In this document: piece by piece, positions 46,097-55,156 of the stretch
Position numbering within the stretch: the stretch's first letter is position 1
Layout: every line of letters begins with the position of its first letter
Source: Ferrigenium straubiae
Lineage (GTDB): Bacteria; Pseudomonadota; Gammaproteobacteria; Burkholderiales; Gallionellaceae
NCBI GenBank assembly: GCA_019449655.1
Contig: JAHQXD010000002.1
Location: forward strand, 102,679 to 166,678
Direction: 5' to 3'
Length of the DNA: 64,000 nt
Translations under genes and position numbers: made by a program
The notes under the pieces: model-generated
What the model was told of the DNA's origin: nothing
What the model saw: only the letters and a program-made list of their open reading frames with translations
The model's database searches: none

Positions 46097-48106
46097 ATGG
46101 ACATGGCCGGGGTGTTGCCGTTGGATGTGGCGGGCACGATCGTCGTGCTTTGGCTGGCTCTGGGAATCCTGGGGCTGGCGCTGCAGGGCAGTCCGCATCT
46201 CGTCGCCAAGGCCATCTTCCCCGCCGGTGCCTTCGCCTCGCTGGCGCTTGCCGCCACCGGCCTGTGGGCGCTCGGCGAACCCGCCACCGTCGCCATCCTT
46301 CCGCTCGGCCTGCCCGACCTTCCGCTGCACCTGCGCCTCGATCCACTCTCGGCCTTTTTCCTGATCCTGCTCGGCGGCGCATCGTTCGGCGTGTCGCTGT
46401 TCGGCGCGGGCTATTTCCGATCCATGCCGGGCAAAACGCTCGGCCTGCTGTGCCTGGAATACCACCTGTTCCTCGCCGGCATGGCGCTGGTGCTGCTCGC
46501 CGATGACGCCTACATGTTCATGGTGGCCTGGGAGACCATGGCGCTGTCCTCCTATTTCCTCGTCACCACCGACCATCATGTTCCCGACATCCGCAAGGCG
46601 GGCTACCTCTACCTGCTGATCGCGCATGTCGGCGCGATCGCCATCCTGCTCTCCTTCGGCGTGATGCAGGGCGGGCAGGGCATAGGCGCATACACCTTCG
46701 CGGCGATGCGCGAGGCGCACCTCACGGAATTCTGGTCGTCGGTGGCGTTCCTGCTCGCGCTGTTCGGCTTCGGCGCGAAGGCCGGGCTGCTGCCGCTGCA
46801 TGTCTGGCTGCCCGAGGCGCATCCGGCTGCACCCTCGCCGGTTTCCGCGCTGATGAGCGGCGTGATGCTGAAGACCGCGATCTACGGCATCCTGCGCGTC
46901 ACCTTCGACCTGCTGGATGCGCACCAGTGGTGGTGGGGAGTGCTGGCGCTCGCGCTGGGCCTGCTCACCGCGTTGTTCGGCGTGATGTTTGCCGCGGTGC
47001 AGGGCGACATGAAGCGGCTGCTCGCCTATTCCTCCATCGAGAACATCGGGCTGCTGCTGGTGGGCATCGGTCTCGCGATCATCTTCCACGTTTACGGCAA
47101 GGATGCGCTCGCGGCGTTGGCGCTCACCGCGGCGCTGTACCACAGCCTCAACCACGCCTTCTTCAAGAGCCTGCTGTTCATCGGTGCGGGTTCGGTCCTG
47201 CACGCGACCGGGGAGCGCAACATGGGGCGCCTCGGCGGGCTGATCCGCAGGATGCCCTGGGCCGCGGTGCTGATGCTGGTCGGCGTGCTGGCCATCTCCG
47301 GCCTGCCGCCGCTCAACGGCTTCGTCTCGGAATGGCTGCTGCTGCAGGCCTTCCTGCTCTCGCCGGGCCTGCCGAACAGCTACATCAACATGCTGATTCC
47401 GGTGGCGGCGGCGGTGATCGCGCTCGCGGCCGCACTCGCGGCCTACGTGATGGTGAAGTTCTACGGGATCATTTTCCTCGGCCAGCCACGCGAGCCCGCG
47501 CTGGAGCATGCGCACGACGCCGGCCCCTGGGAGCGTCTCGGGCTCGGCTGGCTGGCCTTCGGTTGCGTGGCGCTCGGGCTGGCGCCGGTCTTCGTGATAC
47601 AGCAGCTCGACCATGTCACGCAGATGCTGATCGGGCAGGGGCTGGGCAATGCGGCCGGCGGCTGGCTGTTCCTCAGCCCGGTGGACACCGAGCGTGCGAG
47701 CTACAGCCCGGTGTTCTTCCTGTTCGCGGTACTCGGCGTGATGCTGGTGACCTCGCTCGCGGTGCACCGCTTCTACCATGGGAGGCTGCGCCGCGGCCCG
47801 GCCTGGGACTGCGGTTTCCCGGCGCAGACCGCGCGCATGCAGGACACCGCCGAGGGCTTCGGCCAGCCGATCCGGCGCATCTTCGAACCGTTCTTCAAGA
47901 TCGAGAGCGAGCTGCCGGGCGCGTTCGACACCCATCCGCGCTATCACGGCCGCAGCGACGACCGCATCTGGCTCGCCCTCTACCTGCCGATCAAGCGCAT
48001 CACCGAGAAGCTGTCGTCCTGGGTGTCGGTGCTGCAGCACGGGCGCATCCACCTGTACCTGAGCTACACCTTCGTCACGCTGGTCGTGCTGCTGGCGTTC
48101 ATGTGA
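46097..48106 (+). CDS. hyfB: Antiporter-like membrane subunit, HyfB/NuoL family
   Basis: A 669-residue, many-helix membrane protein of the complex I NuoL/Mrp antiporter family, hydrogenase-4 subunit B type. FMVAWETMALSSYFLV has the TM5 glutamate, FGAKAGLLPLHVWLPEAHPA the TM7 lysine and loop, and LAYSSIENIGLLLVGIG and YHSLNHAFFKSLLFIGAG further functional helices. It should pump protons or sodium ions. It is the first gene of a HyfBCEFGI-like operon. Its last bases and the first 30 of hyfC are duplicated beyond the RAYT insertion (48089-48135 and 48805-48851). Confidence 0.9.
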   Translation: MDMAGVLPLDVAGTIVVLWLALGILGLALQGSPHLVAKAIFPAGAFASLALAATGLWALGEPATVAILPLGLPDLPLHLRLDPLSAFFLILLGGASFGVSLFGAGYFRSMPGKTLGLLCLEYHLFLAGMALVLLADDAYMFMVAWETMALSSYFLVTTDHHVPDIRKAGYLYLLIAHVGAIAILLSFGVMQGGQGIGAYTFAAMREAHLTEFWSSVAFLLALFGFGAKAGLLPLHVWLPEAHPAAPSPVSALMSGVMLKTAIYGILRVTFDLLDAHQWWWGVLALALGLLTALFGVMFAAVQGDMKRLLAYSSIENIGLLLVGIGLAIIFHVYGKDALAALALTAALYHSLNHAFFKSLLFIGAGSVLHATGERNMGRLGGLIRRMPWAAVLMLVGVLAISGLPPLNGFVSEWLLLQAFLLSPGLPNSYINMLIPVAAAVIALAAALAAYVMVKFYGIIFLGQPREPALEHAHDAGPWERLGLGWLAFGCVALGLAPVFVIQQLDHVTQMLIGQGLGNAAGGWLFLSPVDTERASYSPVFFLFAVLGVMLVTSLAVHRFYHGRLRRGPAWDCGFPAQTARMQDTAEGFGQPIRRIFEPFFKIESELPGAFDTHPRYHGRSDDRIWLALYLPIKRITEKLSSWVSVLQHGRIHLYLSYTFVTLVVLLAFM

Positions 48107-48135
48107 TGGAAAACATAAACCTGACCCTCGGCATC
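48089..48135 (+). repeat. 47-bp duplication, left copy (hyfB end/hyfC start)
   Basis: CTGCTGGCGTTCATGTGATG and the following 27 bases recur at 48805-48851 with two mismatches. The copy carries the hyfC start codon and ten codons, then runs into the REP sequence, so it is a dead start. The duplication brackets the RAYT element. Confidence 0.88.
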
Positions 48136-48804
48136 GTGTGTAGGGTGGGTACGTTTTTGTGCCCACGCGGATTCAATATTTAGAGTAACCAACCATGTCA
48201 CGTTATCGCCGCGCAACGACTGCTGGCTCCAGTTATTTCTTTACCGTAGTTGCTTACCGGCGACAGTCGATTCTATGTGATGAAGCGATGCGTAACGCCT
48301 TGCGCGCCGCAATCGAAACGGTGCGTGTGGCGCGACCTTTCGTTATTGATGCATGGGTATTGCTGCCTGACCATTTGCATTGCGTGTGGACATTACCTGA
48401 TGGTGATGCCGATTTTTCCACACGTTGGATGAAAATCAAGCGCGCGGTTTCTTTGGCCTGTGGAGAAAATTATCGTCGTGCCGATTGGATAACCGCATCA
48501 AAACTCAAGCATCGCGAATCGACCATCTGGCAGCGGCGGTTTTGGGAACATCAAATTCGCGATGAAAATGATTTTGCTCGTCATGTGGATTACATTCATT
48601 TCAACCCTGTTAAACATGGGCATGTACAACGAGTGGCGGATTGGCCTCATTCGACATTTCATCGTTATGTGCGCGATGGGGTATATGCGCGTGATTGGGC
48701 TGGTGCGATGGATAGCGTGGTGCTGGAATATGATTGATACTGCCGGTGTGTGCTCCTCATTACCCTTCACGCGTGGGCACAAAAAGCGTGCCCACCCTAC
48801 CGGT
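48136..48804 (+). mobile_element. REP-flanked RAYT element inserted between hyfB and hyfC
   Basis: The element comprises a REP sequence (TAGGGTGGGTACGTTTTTGT and GCCCACGCG, 48141-48169), the RAYT gene (48195-48737) and a second REP in inverted orientation (CGCGTGGGCACAAAAAGCGT and GCCCACCCTAC, about 48770-48800). It is bracketed by a 47-bp direct duplication of the hyfB/hyfC junction. The second duplicate supplies an intact hyfC start, so the operon survives the insertion, though transcription and translational coupling across 0.7 kb may be altered. Confidence 0.85.
48195..48737 (+). CDS. REP-associated tyrosine transposase (RAYT, Y1 family)
   Basis: A 180-residue single-strand transposase of the TnpA-REP group. 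YFFTVVAYRRQSIL opens the fold, WVLLPDHLHCVWTLPDGD has the HxH metal site, and FARHVDYIHFNPVKHG carries the catalytic tyrosine. IWQRRFWEHQIRDENDF is the other conserved RAYT block. These enzymes cleave REP hairpins as single strands and are linked to their spread. The gene is somewhat AT-richer than its surroundings. Confidence 0.92.
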   Translation: MSRYRRATTAGSSYFFTVVAYRRQSILCDEAMRNALRAAIETVRVARPFVIDAWVLLPDHLHCVWTLPDGDADFSTRWMKIKRAVSLACGENYRRADWITASKLKHRESTIWQRRFWEHQIRDENDFARHVDYIHFNPVKHGHVQRVADWPHSTFHRYVRDGVYARDWAGAMDSVVLEYD

Positions 48805-48851
48805 CTGCTGGTGTCCATGTGATGGAAAACATAAACCTGACCCTCGGCATC
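48805..48851 (+). repeat. 47-bp duplication, right copy (active hyfC start)
   Basis: Matches 48089-48135 in 45 of 47 bases. The two differences fall in the part corresponding to the end of hyfB. It contains the functional hyfC ATG at 48822. Confidence 0.88.
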
Positions 48852-49781
48852 CTGTTCCAGCTCTGCCAGTCACTGCTGGTGGTGCTGCTCGCGCCGCTGC
48901 TCATGGGTTGGGTGGGGCAGTGCCGCGCCCGGCTGCAGAACCGTTCCGGCCCCGGCCTGCTTCAGCCCTTCCGCACGCTGCGCAAGCTGTTCCACAAGGA
49001 CGCGGTGATCGCGCACAACGCCTCGCCGCTGTTCCGCGTCACGCCCTACATCCTGTTCGGCTGCATGTGGCTCGCGGCGGCCATCATCCCCATCATCGCG
49101 GTGGACCTGCCGTTCTCGCCTGCCGCCGACGTGATCGCCCTGGTCGGCGTGTTCGCGCTCGCGCGGGTGTTCATCGCGCTCGCCGCGATGGACATCGGCA
49201 CCGCGTTCGGCACGTTGGGCGCGCGGCGCGAGATGCTGGTGTCGTTCCTTGCCGAGCCCGCGCTGCTGATGGTGCTCTTCACCGCCTCGCTGATCAGCCA
49301 CTCGACGCAGCTGCCGCGCATCGTGGAAGCGCTCGCGCACCACCAGTTCGTGCTGTATCCCAGCCTGGCCTTCGCTGCGCTGGCCTTCGGCATCGTGCTC
49401 CTGGCCGAGAACGCGCGCATTCCGGTGGACAACCCGAACACGCACCTCGAACTGACCATGATCCACGAGGCGATGATCCTGGAGTATTCGGCGCGCCACC
49501 TCGCGCTGATCGAATGGGCGAGCAGCCTCAAGTTGTTTGCCTACATCTCCATCGGCATCGCGCTGTTCTTCCCGCACGGCATCGCCGAGGTGGGCAACTG
49601 GGGTGCGCTGCCGGTAGCCATCATCGCGCTGCTGGGGAAACTGATCCTGGCCGGCGCCGGACTCGCCCTGCTGGAGACGCTGCTCGCCAAGATGCGCATC
49701 TTCCGCGCGCCGGAGTTTCTCGGCACGGCGTTCCTGCTTGCTGTGCTGGGGCTGCTGATCCACTTCTTATTAGGTGCGTGA
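48822..49781 (+). CDS. hyfC: NuoH-like membrane subunit, HyfC family
   Basis: A 319-residue membrane protein of the HyfC/HycD/NuoH family, with about eight hydrophobic segments. GWVGQCRARLQNRSGPGLLQ and FRTLRKLFHKDAV form the conserved quinone-side loop, and LLAENARIPVDNPNTHLELT and MIHEAMILEYS hold the conserved charged loop of the family. It anchors the peripheral arm and joins it to the ion-pumping subunits. The start at 48822 lies in the duplicated junction; translation from further upstream would read the REP. Confidence 0.9.
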   Translation: MENINLTLGILFQLCQSLLVVLLAPLLMGWVGQCRARLQNRSGPGLLQPFRTLRKLFHKDAVIAHNASPLFRVTPYILFGCMWLAAAIIPIIAVDLPFSPAADVIALVGVFALARVFIALAAMDIGTAFGTLGARREMLVSFLAEPALLMVLFTASLISHSTQLPRIVEALAHHQFVLYPSLAFAALAFGIVLLAENARIPVDNPNTHLELTMIHEAMILEYSARHLALIEWASSLKLFAYISIGIALFFPHGIAEVGNWGALPVAIIALLGKLILAGAGLALLETLLAKMRIFRAPEFLGTAFLLAVLGLLIHFLLGA

Positions 49782-49782
49782 C

Positions 49783-50445
49783 ATGCAGATGAGCTATACC
49801 ATCCAGTTCATCAACCTGCTCGCGGCGATCCTGCTGCTGATCGTCTTCGCGATGCTGTCGCAGCGGCGCATCCTGTCGCTGATCAACCTGTTCGCCTGGC
49901 AGGGGCTGGTGCTCGCGGTCAGCACCTTCGTCGTGGCTTACTCGACCGCGCAGCATCACCTCTATTATTCCGCCGCACTGACCCTGCTGCTCAAGGTGCT
50001 GGTGCTGCCTTGGCTGCTGCACCGCCTGATTCGTAGGCTCAACGTGAGATGGGACGTGGAGACCCTGATCAACATTCCGACCACCATGCTGGTCGGCATC
50101 GTGCTGGTGATTTTCGCCTTCAACCTCGCCGCGCCGATCTCGCAACTCGCCGAAGGCATCACCCGCGGCCTGATCGGTATCGCGCTCGCGAGCGTGCTGC
50201 TGTCGCTGCTGATGATGCTCACAAGGCGCAAGGCGATCTCGCAGGTGGTCGGCTTTCTCGCGATGGAAAACGGCCTGTTCTTCGCCGCGACCAGCGCCAC
50301 GCACGGCATGCCGCTCGTGGTCGAGCTGGGCATTGCGCTCGACGTGCTGGTGGCCACCTTCATCTTCGGCATCTTCTTCTTCCAGATCCGCGAGACCTTC
50401 GACAGCCTCGACATCACCCACATGGAGAAGCTGAAAGATGATTGA
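49783..50445 (+). CDS. hyfE: HyfE-like membrane subunit
   Basis: A 220-residue membrane protein with about six hydrophobic segments, corresponding to hydrogenase-4 component E, whose C-terminal half resembles NuoK (LAMENGLFFAATSATHGMPL, with the membrane glutamate). It lies one base after the hyfC stop and overlaps hyfF by eight bases. Proposed to take part in the ion pathway. Confidence 0.85.
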   Translation: MQMSYTIQFINLLAAILLLIVFAMLSQRRILSLINLFAWQGLVLAVSTFVVAYSTAQHHLYYSAALTLLLKVLVLPWLLHRLIRRLNVRWDVETLINIPTTMLVGIVLVIFAFNLAAPISQLAEGITRGLIGIALASVLLSLLMMLTRRKAISQVVGFLAMENGLFFAATSATHGMPLVVELGIALDVLVATFIFGIFFFQIRETFDSLDITHMEKLKDD

Positions 50446-51895
50446 GATGGAGCTTACGGCGCTGCTGCTTTTTCCGCTGCTGGGTGGGCTGCTGCTGGCT
50501 GCGTTCGGCTCGCGCCGCTGGGCGGCGGAACTGAATTCGCTGATGAGCTTCCTCACCTTCGCCGCCGCCGCGGCGCTGACCGTGCGCGTGGTCGAGGCAG
50601 GGCCGCAGGTCGCGTTCCGCGAGCAGTTCTTCATCGACCAGTTCAACGTGTTCCTGGTCGCGCTGACCGCCTTCGTCGCGTTCACCACCTCGCTGTTCTC
50701 GCGCCCCTACATGCGCATCGAGCAGGATCACGGCAGGCTCAGCACGCCGATGCTGCACCTCTACTACAGCATGTACCAGCTCTTCACGCTGGCCATGCTG
50801 GTCGCGCTGACCGCCAACAACATGGGCATCGTCTGGGTCGCGATGGAGGCGGCGACGCTGACCACGGTGCTGCTGGTCTCGCTGTATCGCACCCCGGCCA
50901 GCCTGGAGGCGGCGTGGAAGTATTTCATCCTCTGCGGCGTGGGCATCGCGCTCGCGCTGTTCGGCACCATCCTGCTGTATTTCGCCGCCGAGCGCGTACT
51001 CGGCCAGGGCGGCACCGCGCTGCTCTGGACGCACCTCAACGAGGTCAAGGGCGAGCTGGAACCCACCGTGCTCAAGCTCGCTTTCATCTTCCTGCTGGTC
51101 GGCTACGGCACGAAGATCGGCCTGGTGCCGCTGCACAGCTGGTTGCCGGACGCGCATGCGGAAGGCCCGACGCCGGTCTCTGCGGTGCTCTCGGGCCTCT
51201 TGCTGAACGTCGCGCTGTGCGCGGTGATGCGCAGCAAGGTGCTGGTGGACGGCTCGCTGGAGACGCATTTTGCGGGCAACCTGATGATGGGCTTCGGCCT
51301 GCTCTCGGTAGTAGTCGCCGCGCTGTTCCTGTCGCGGCAGAAGGACATCAAGCGCATGTTCGCCTATTCCTCGATCGAGCACATGGGGCTGATCACCTTC
51401 GCCTTCGGCATGGGCGGGAAGGTCGCGACCTTCGCGGCGCTGCTGCACATGACCATGCATTCGCTGACCAAGTCGGCGATCTTCTTCGCGGTCGGCCATG
51501 CGGTGCAGAAGGCCGGCACGCAGCAGATGGAGAACATCCGCGGCATGCTGCAAGTCAGCCCCACGGTCGGCTGGGGGCTGATGCTCGGCACCTTCGCGAT
51601 CCTCGGCATGCCGCCGTTCGGCGTGTTTGCGAGCGAATTCCTGATCATCACCACGGCGATGCACGACTACCCGTGGACCACGCCGGTCCTGCTGATCGCG
51701 CTGGGCATCGCTTTCGCCGCGATCTTCGGCAAGGTGCAGCCCATCGTGTTCGGCGAGACGACGGCGAAGCCCCTGCCGCACCCGCCCGCCCTGCTGCCGG
51801 TGTTCGCGCACCTCTTGCTGGTGCTGATACTCGGCCTGTACATGCCGCCCTATCTCGCCGACTGGTACCGCCAGGCGGCGGCTTTGCTAGGATAA
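50438..51895 (+). CDS. hyfF: Antiporter-like membrane subunit, HyfF family
   Basis: A 485-residue membrane protein, second NuoN/M-type antiporter subunit of the complex. VWVAMEAATLTTVLLVSLYR holds the TM5 glutamate, VGYGTKIGLVPLHSWLPDAH the TM7 lysine, and FAYSSIEHMGLITFAFGMGG and MHSLTKSAIFFAVGHAV further channel residues. The length and motif set fit HyfF. It overlaps hyfE by eight bases and hyfG follows after three. Confidence 0.9.
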   Translation: MIEMELTALLLFPLLGGLLLAAFGSRRWAAELNSLMSFLTFAAAAALTVRVVEAGPQVAFREQFFIDQFNVFLVALTAFVAFTTSLFSRPYMRIEQDHGRLSTPMLHLYYSMYQLFTLAMLVALTANNMGIVWVAMEAATLTTVLLVSLYRTPASLEAAWKYFILCGVGIALALFGTILLYFAAERVLGQGGTALLWTHLNEVKGELEPTVLKLAFIFLLVGYGTKIGLVPLHSWLPDAHAEGPTPVSAVLSGLLLNVALCAVMRSKVLVDGSLETHFAGNLMMGFGLLSVVVAALFLSRQKDIKRMFAYSSIEHMGLITFAFGMGGKVATFAALLHMTMHSLTKSAIFFAVGHAVQKAGTQQMENIRGMLQVSPTVGWGLMLGTFAILGMPPFGVFASEFLIITTAMHDYPWTTPVLLIALGIAFAAIFGKVQPIVFGETTAKPLPHPPALLPVFAHLLLVLILGLYMPPYLADWYRQAAALLG

Positions 51896-51898
51896 GCC

Positions 51899-53443
51899 AT
51901 GCCCATCACCCACCCCAACCTGCATCTGACCCGGCTGGACGGCGCGATTCCAGCCTGGCTCGGCGAGATCAAGCCTGACGACCTGATGCCGATCTGCCGG
52001 AACGTGGCGGACGGCGGCGGAAGGCTGCTGGCCCTGTGGGGGAGCGACAGGCGCGCTCAACACAAGGGATTCGGGTTGCATATCGCGCTGGTCAACGAGG
52101 CCGGCCTGATCTGCCTGAACTTGGCGCTGGATGCCGCCCAGCCCGTCTATCCGGACATCGGCCGGATATTCCCCGCGGCCGCGCGCATGCAGCGCGCGGC
52201 GTACGACCTGCTCGGCATCTATGCCGAGGAAGGCCAGGACCACCGCAAATGGATACGCCATGGCGCGTGGCAAGGCTTCCCGCTGCGCAAGGATTTCGAT
52301 GCCGCGCCGAACCGCGCGCATGAGCCCGACAATTATCCTTTCGTCCAGGTCGAGGGGCAGGGCGTGCATGAAATCGCGGTAGGGCCGATCCACGCCGGCA
52401 CCATCGAGCCGGGGCACTTCCGTTTTTCGGTAGTCGGCGAGAAGGTGCTGCGCCTCGAGGAGCGCCTCGGCTACACGCACAAGGGCATCGAGAAGCGCTT
52501 CGAGAGCCTGGACTTGCAGCAGGGTGCGAAGCTCGCCGGGCGGGTGAGCGGCGACAGCACCGTTGCCTACGCATGGGCGTATGCGATGGCCGCCGAGAGC
52601 ATCGCGGGCGTGACGCCCCCGGAGCGCGCGCTCTGGCTGCGCGCGCTGTTCCTCGAACGCGAGCGCATCGCCAACCATCTCGGCGACCTCGGCGATCTCG
52701 GCAACGACGTCGCATTGTCCTTCGGCTTCGCGCAGTTCTGGATGCTGAAGGAGCAGGTGCTGCGCAACAACGCCGCGCTGTTCGGGCACCGCTACCTGAT
52801 GGACAGGATCGTACCGGGCGGAGTGGCCGCCGACCTCGCAGAGCCGGGCAAGTCCGTGCTGCGCAACGAGTGCGCGATGCTGGAGCGCGAGGTGCGCGTG
52901 CTGCGCAACATCTACGAGGAGCATGCGGGGATGCAGGACCGCTTCATCGCCGCTGGGCGCGTCGAGCCGAAACTGGCTGCGCGGCTCGGCCTGTGCGGCC
53001 TGGCCGGGCGCGCCAGTGCGCAGGCCTGGGATGCGCGCGTGCAGTTCCCCTGCGCGCCCTACGACAGGCTGGACGTACGCATGGCGACCTACCGCAACGG
53101 CGATGTTGCGGCGCGCGTCATCGTGCGCTTCGACGAACTGTTCGAGTCGTTGCGCCTGCAGCGCGAAATCCTGGATCGCCTCGTTTATGGCGGCGAGTTG
53201 TGCGCGCCGCTGGACAAGTTGCCCGGCAACGGCTTCGGCGCGGGCATGGTGGAAGGCTGGCGCGGCGAGGTGCTGGTGGCGATCCACAGCGATGCCGAAG
53301 GCAGGCTCGCGCGCGTCCATCCGCACGATCCGTCCTGGCAGAACTGGCCGGTGGTGGAACATGCCGTCCTGGGCAACATCGTGCCGGACTTTCCGCTCAT
53401 CAACAAATCGTTCAACCTGAGCTACTCGGGCCAGGACTTGTAG
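51899..53443 (+). CDS. hyfG: HyfG/NuoCD-like large subunit lacking [NiFe] ligands
   Basis: A 514-residue fusion of a NuoC-like domain (residues 1-145) and a NuoD/hydrogenase large-subunit domain. The L1 motif of hydrogenases, RxCGxC, is replaced by RVSGDS at residues 215-220. The C-terminal L2 motif DPCxxC is absent; the chain ends INKSFNLSYSGQDL. No CxxC pair exists anywhere in the protein. GEKVLRLEERLGYTHKGIEK, FLERERIANHLGDLGDLGND and EEHAGMQDRF are otherwise family-typical. It therefore cannot bind the NiFe site and belongs with Ehr-type or complex-I-like relatives. The electron donor is unknown. Confidence 0.88.
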   Translation: MPITHPNLHLTRLDGAIPAWLGEIKPDDLMPICRNVADGGGRLLALWGSDRRAQHKGFGLHIALVNEAGLICLNLALDAAQPVYPDIGRIFPAAARMQRAAYDLLGIYAEEGQDHRKWIRHGAWQGFPLRKDFDAAPNRAHEPDNYPFVQVEGQGVHEIAVGPIHAGTIEPGHFRFSVVGEKVLRLEERLGYTHKGIEKRFESLDLQQGAKLAGRVSGDSTVAYAWAYAMAAESIAGVTPPERALWLRALFLERERIANHLGDLGDLGNDVALSFGFAQFWMLKEQVLRNNAALFGHRYLMDRIVPGGVAADLAEPGKSVLRNECAMLEREVRVLRNIYEEHAGMQDRFIAAGRVEPKLAARLGLCGLAGRASAQAWDARVQFPCAPYDRLDVRMATYRNGDVAARVIVRFDELFESLRLQREILDRLVYGGELCAPLDKLPGNGFGAGMVEGWRGEVLVAIHSDAEGRLARVHPHDPSWQNWPVVEHAVLGNIVPDFPLINKSFNLSYSGQDL

Positions 53444-53444
53444 C

Positions 53445-53987
53445 ATGCCTACCTATCAAATCATTCGGCAGATCATCAAAACCGGCATCAAGACCGAGGC
53501 GCCGCCGCAGCCGGACGAGGCGCTGCGCGTGGAGCCGCAGCGGCTGCAGGAAGAAATCCTGAGCGTGTTCGGCGGCGCGCTGAGCATCCGCCAAGTGGAT
53601 GCGGGTTCATGCAACGCCTGCGAGCTGGAGATCCGCGCGCTCAACAACGCCTATTACAACATCGAGGGACTGGGCATCAAGTTCACCGCGAGCCCGCGCC
53701 ATGCGGACCTGCTGCTGGTCACCGGCCCGGTGTCGCGCCACATGGAAGTGGCGCTCAAGCGCGCCTACGACGCGATGCCGGAACCCAAGCTGGTGGTCGC
53801 GGTCGGCGACTGCGGCTGCGGTAGCGGTATCCTCTGCTCCGGGGGCGGGGACTACGCCACCTGCGGCAGGGTTGCGAACGTTATCCCGGTGGACGTGGCG
53901 GTGAGCGGCTGCCCGCCCACCCCCGCGGCGATTTTGCAGGGTATCCTCACCGCGGTCAGCGCGCAGAAACAGGGATCAGCCGGATAG
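53445..53987 (+). CDS. hyfI: HyfI/NuoB-like iron-sulfur subunit
   Basis: A 180-residue NuoB-type protein that holds the terminal [4Fe-4S] cluster next to the membrane. DAGSCNACELEIRALNN gives C56 and C59, VVAVGDCGCGSGIL the third and VSGCPPTPAAIL the fourth ligand, all intact. So electron transfer to the membrane arm or quinone remains possible although the large subunit lacks nickel ligands. Starts one base after hyfG. It is the last gene of the operon; ctaA is convergent, five bases away. Confidence 0.9.
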   Translation: MPTYQIIRQIIKTGIKTEAPPQPDEALRVEPQRLQEEILSVFGGALSIRQVDAGSCNACELEIRALNNAYYNIEGLGIKFTASPRHADLLLVTGPVSRHMEVALKRAYDAMPEPKLVVAVGDCGCGSGILCSGGGDYATCGRVANVIPVDVAVSGCPPTPAAILQGILTAVSAQKQGSAG

Positions 53988-53991
53988 CTTC

Positions 53992-55056
53992 TTATCGGGC
54001 GAGACGGACTTTGTAGTTCAGCATTGCCAGCAGCAGCACGAGCAGCGCCGCGCCGCCGTTGTGGATCACCGCGAGCGCGAGGGGGAAATCCAGGTAGACG
54101 GTCAAAACGCCGGTCGCGAACTGCAGCGCGATCCCGGCAAGCAGCCAGCGCGCGGTCTTCTGCAGCCCGCCGATCCTGAGCGCCCTGAACCCCAGCCAGA
54201 CGAGCAGCGCGATCACGGCGAAGGCGAAAATGCGGTGCGTCCAGTGGATCGCGGTCAGCGCCGCGAAGGGCAGGAATTCGCCGCCGGCGGTCTTGCCCAG
54301 GTCGCGCCACAGCGCGAAGCCGTGCGCGAAATCCATGTGCGGCAAGAGGGCGCCCTGGCAGAGCGGGAAATCGGTGCAGGCGAGCGCCGCGTAGTTGCTG
54401 CTGACCCAGCCGCCGAGCGCGACCTGGATCGTCAGCAGGATTGCCGCGAGCAGCGCCGGCAGGCGCAGCGCCGCCGCCTTGCGTTCCACCGGAAGATGAT
54501 CGGCCTGGCGCGCGCCATGCCAGGTGAGCAGCGCGAGCAGCGTCATGCCGAGCAGCAGGTGGCCGGTCACGATGATGGGCTGCAGCTTCATGGTGACGGT
54601 CCAGGCGCCGAAAGCGCCCTGCAGGCAGACGAAGCCGAACATCGTCGTCGCGAACCACGGCGCGAAGCGCGTCTCCCTGCTCTGCCGCCACTTGCGCCAC
54701 GCGATCGCCATGATCGAGACGATCAGCACGCCGATGGCCATCGCGAGATAGCGGTGCAGCATCTCGATCCAGGCCTTCATGACCGTCACCGGTCCGGTCG
54801 GCATCGCGGCCTCGGCGGCGCTGATGTCCGCATGCGCGCGCAGCGGGTCGGCCTGCCCGTAGCAGCCCGGCCAGTCCGGGCAGCCGAGGCCGGAATCGGT
54901 CAGCCGCGTGAAGGCGCCGAACATGATGAGATCGAAGGTCAGGAACAGGGTGACCCAGACCAGCTTGCGGTACTTGTCCCGGTCGACCGATACCCAGACG
55001 ATCGCCAGCGGCAACATGGCCGCGATCAGTCCGATGATGCCAAGCTGGATCAGCAT
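53992..55056 (-). CDS. ctaA: Heme A synthase (COX15/CtaA)
   Basis: A 354-residue membrane enzyme that oxidises the C8 methyl of heme O to make heme A for aa3-type oxidases. Four conserved histidine regions are present: EMLHRYLAMAIGVL, IIVTGHLLLGMTLL, TAIHWTHRIFAFAV and LAVIHNGGAAL. LTDSGLGCPDWPGCYGQADP carries the extracytoplasmic cysteine pair and conserved glutamate-region loop. Its presence implies an aa3 oxidase in this organism, whose genes are outside the window. Confidence 0.93.
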   Translation of the reverse strand: MLIQLGIIGLIAAMLPLAIVWVSVDRDKYRKLVWVTLFLTFDLIMFGAFTRLTDSGLGCPDWPGCYGQADPLRAHADISAAEAAMPTGPVTVMKAWIEMLHRYLAMAIGVLIVSIMAIAWRKWRQSRETRFAPWFATTMFGFVCLQGAFGAWTVTMKLQPIIVTGHLLLGMTLLALLTWHGARQADHLPVERKAAALRLPALLAAILLTIQVALGGWVSSNYAALACTDFPLCQGALLPHMDFAHGFALWRDLGKTAGGEFLPFAALTAIHWTHRIFAFAVIALLVWLGFRALRIGGLQKTARWLLAGIALQFATGVLTVYLDFPLALAVIHNGGAALLVLLLAMLNYKVRLAR

Positions 55057-55156
55057 GATGGGTGCTCCTGATCGGGCAAGTTAATCCGCACTGGGGAGGC
55101 GCCGGTGCGCAGGGTGATCGACTGTTTCATAAGGCAGGCAATTCCGTTTCTGAATT

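Noticed and set aside
46064..48166. A 700-codon minus-strand frame opposite hyfB
   Set aside because: Low-complexity shadow frame; hyfB on the plus strand has clear membrane and antiporter motifs.
46097..53987. Reading the operon as a true formate hydrogenlyase/[NiFe]-hydrogenase-4
   Set aside because: The large subunit lacks both cysteine pairs that bind NiFe, and no maturation or formate dehydrogenase genes are present in the window.
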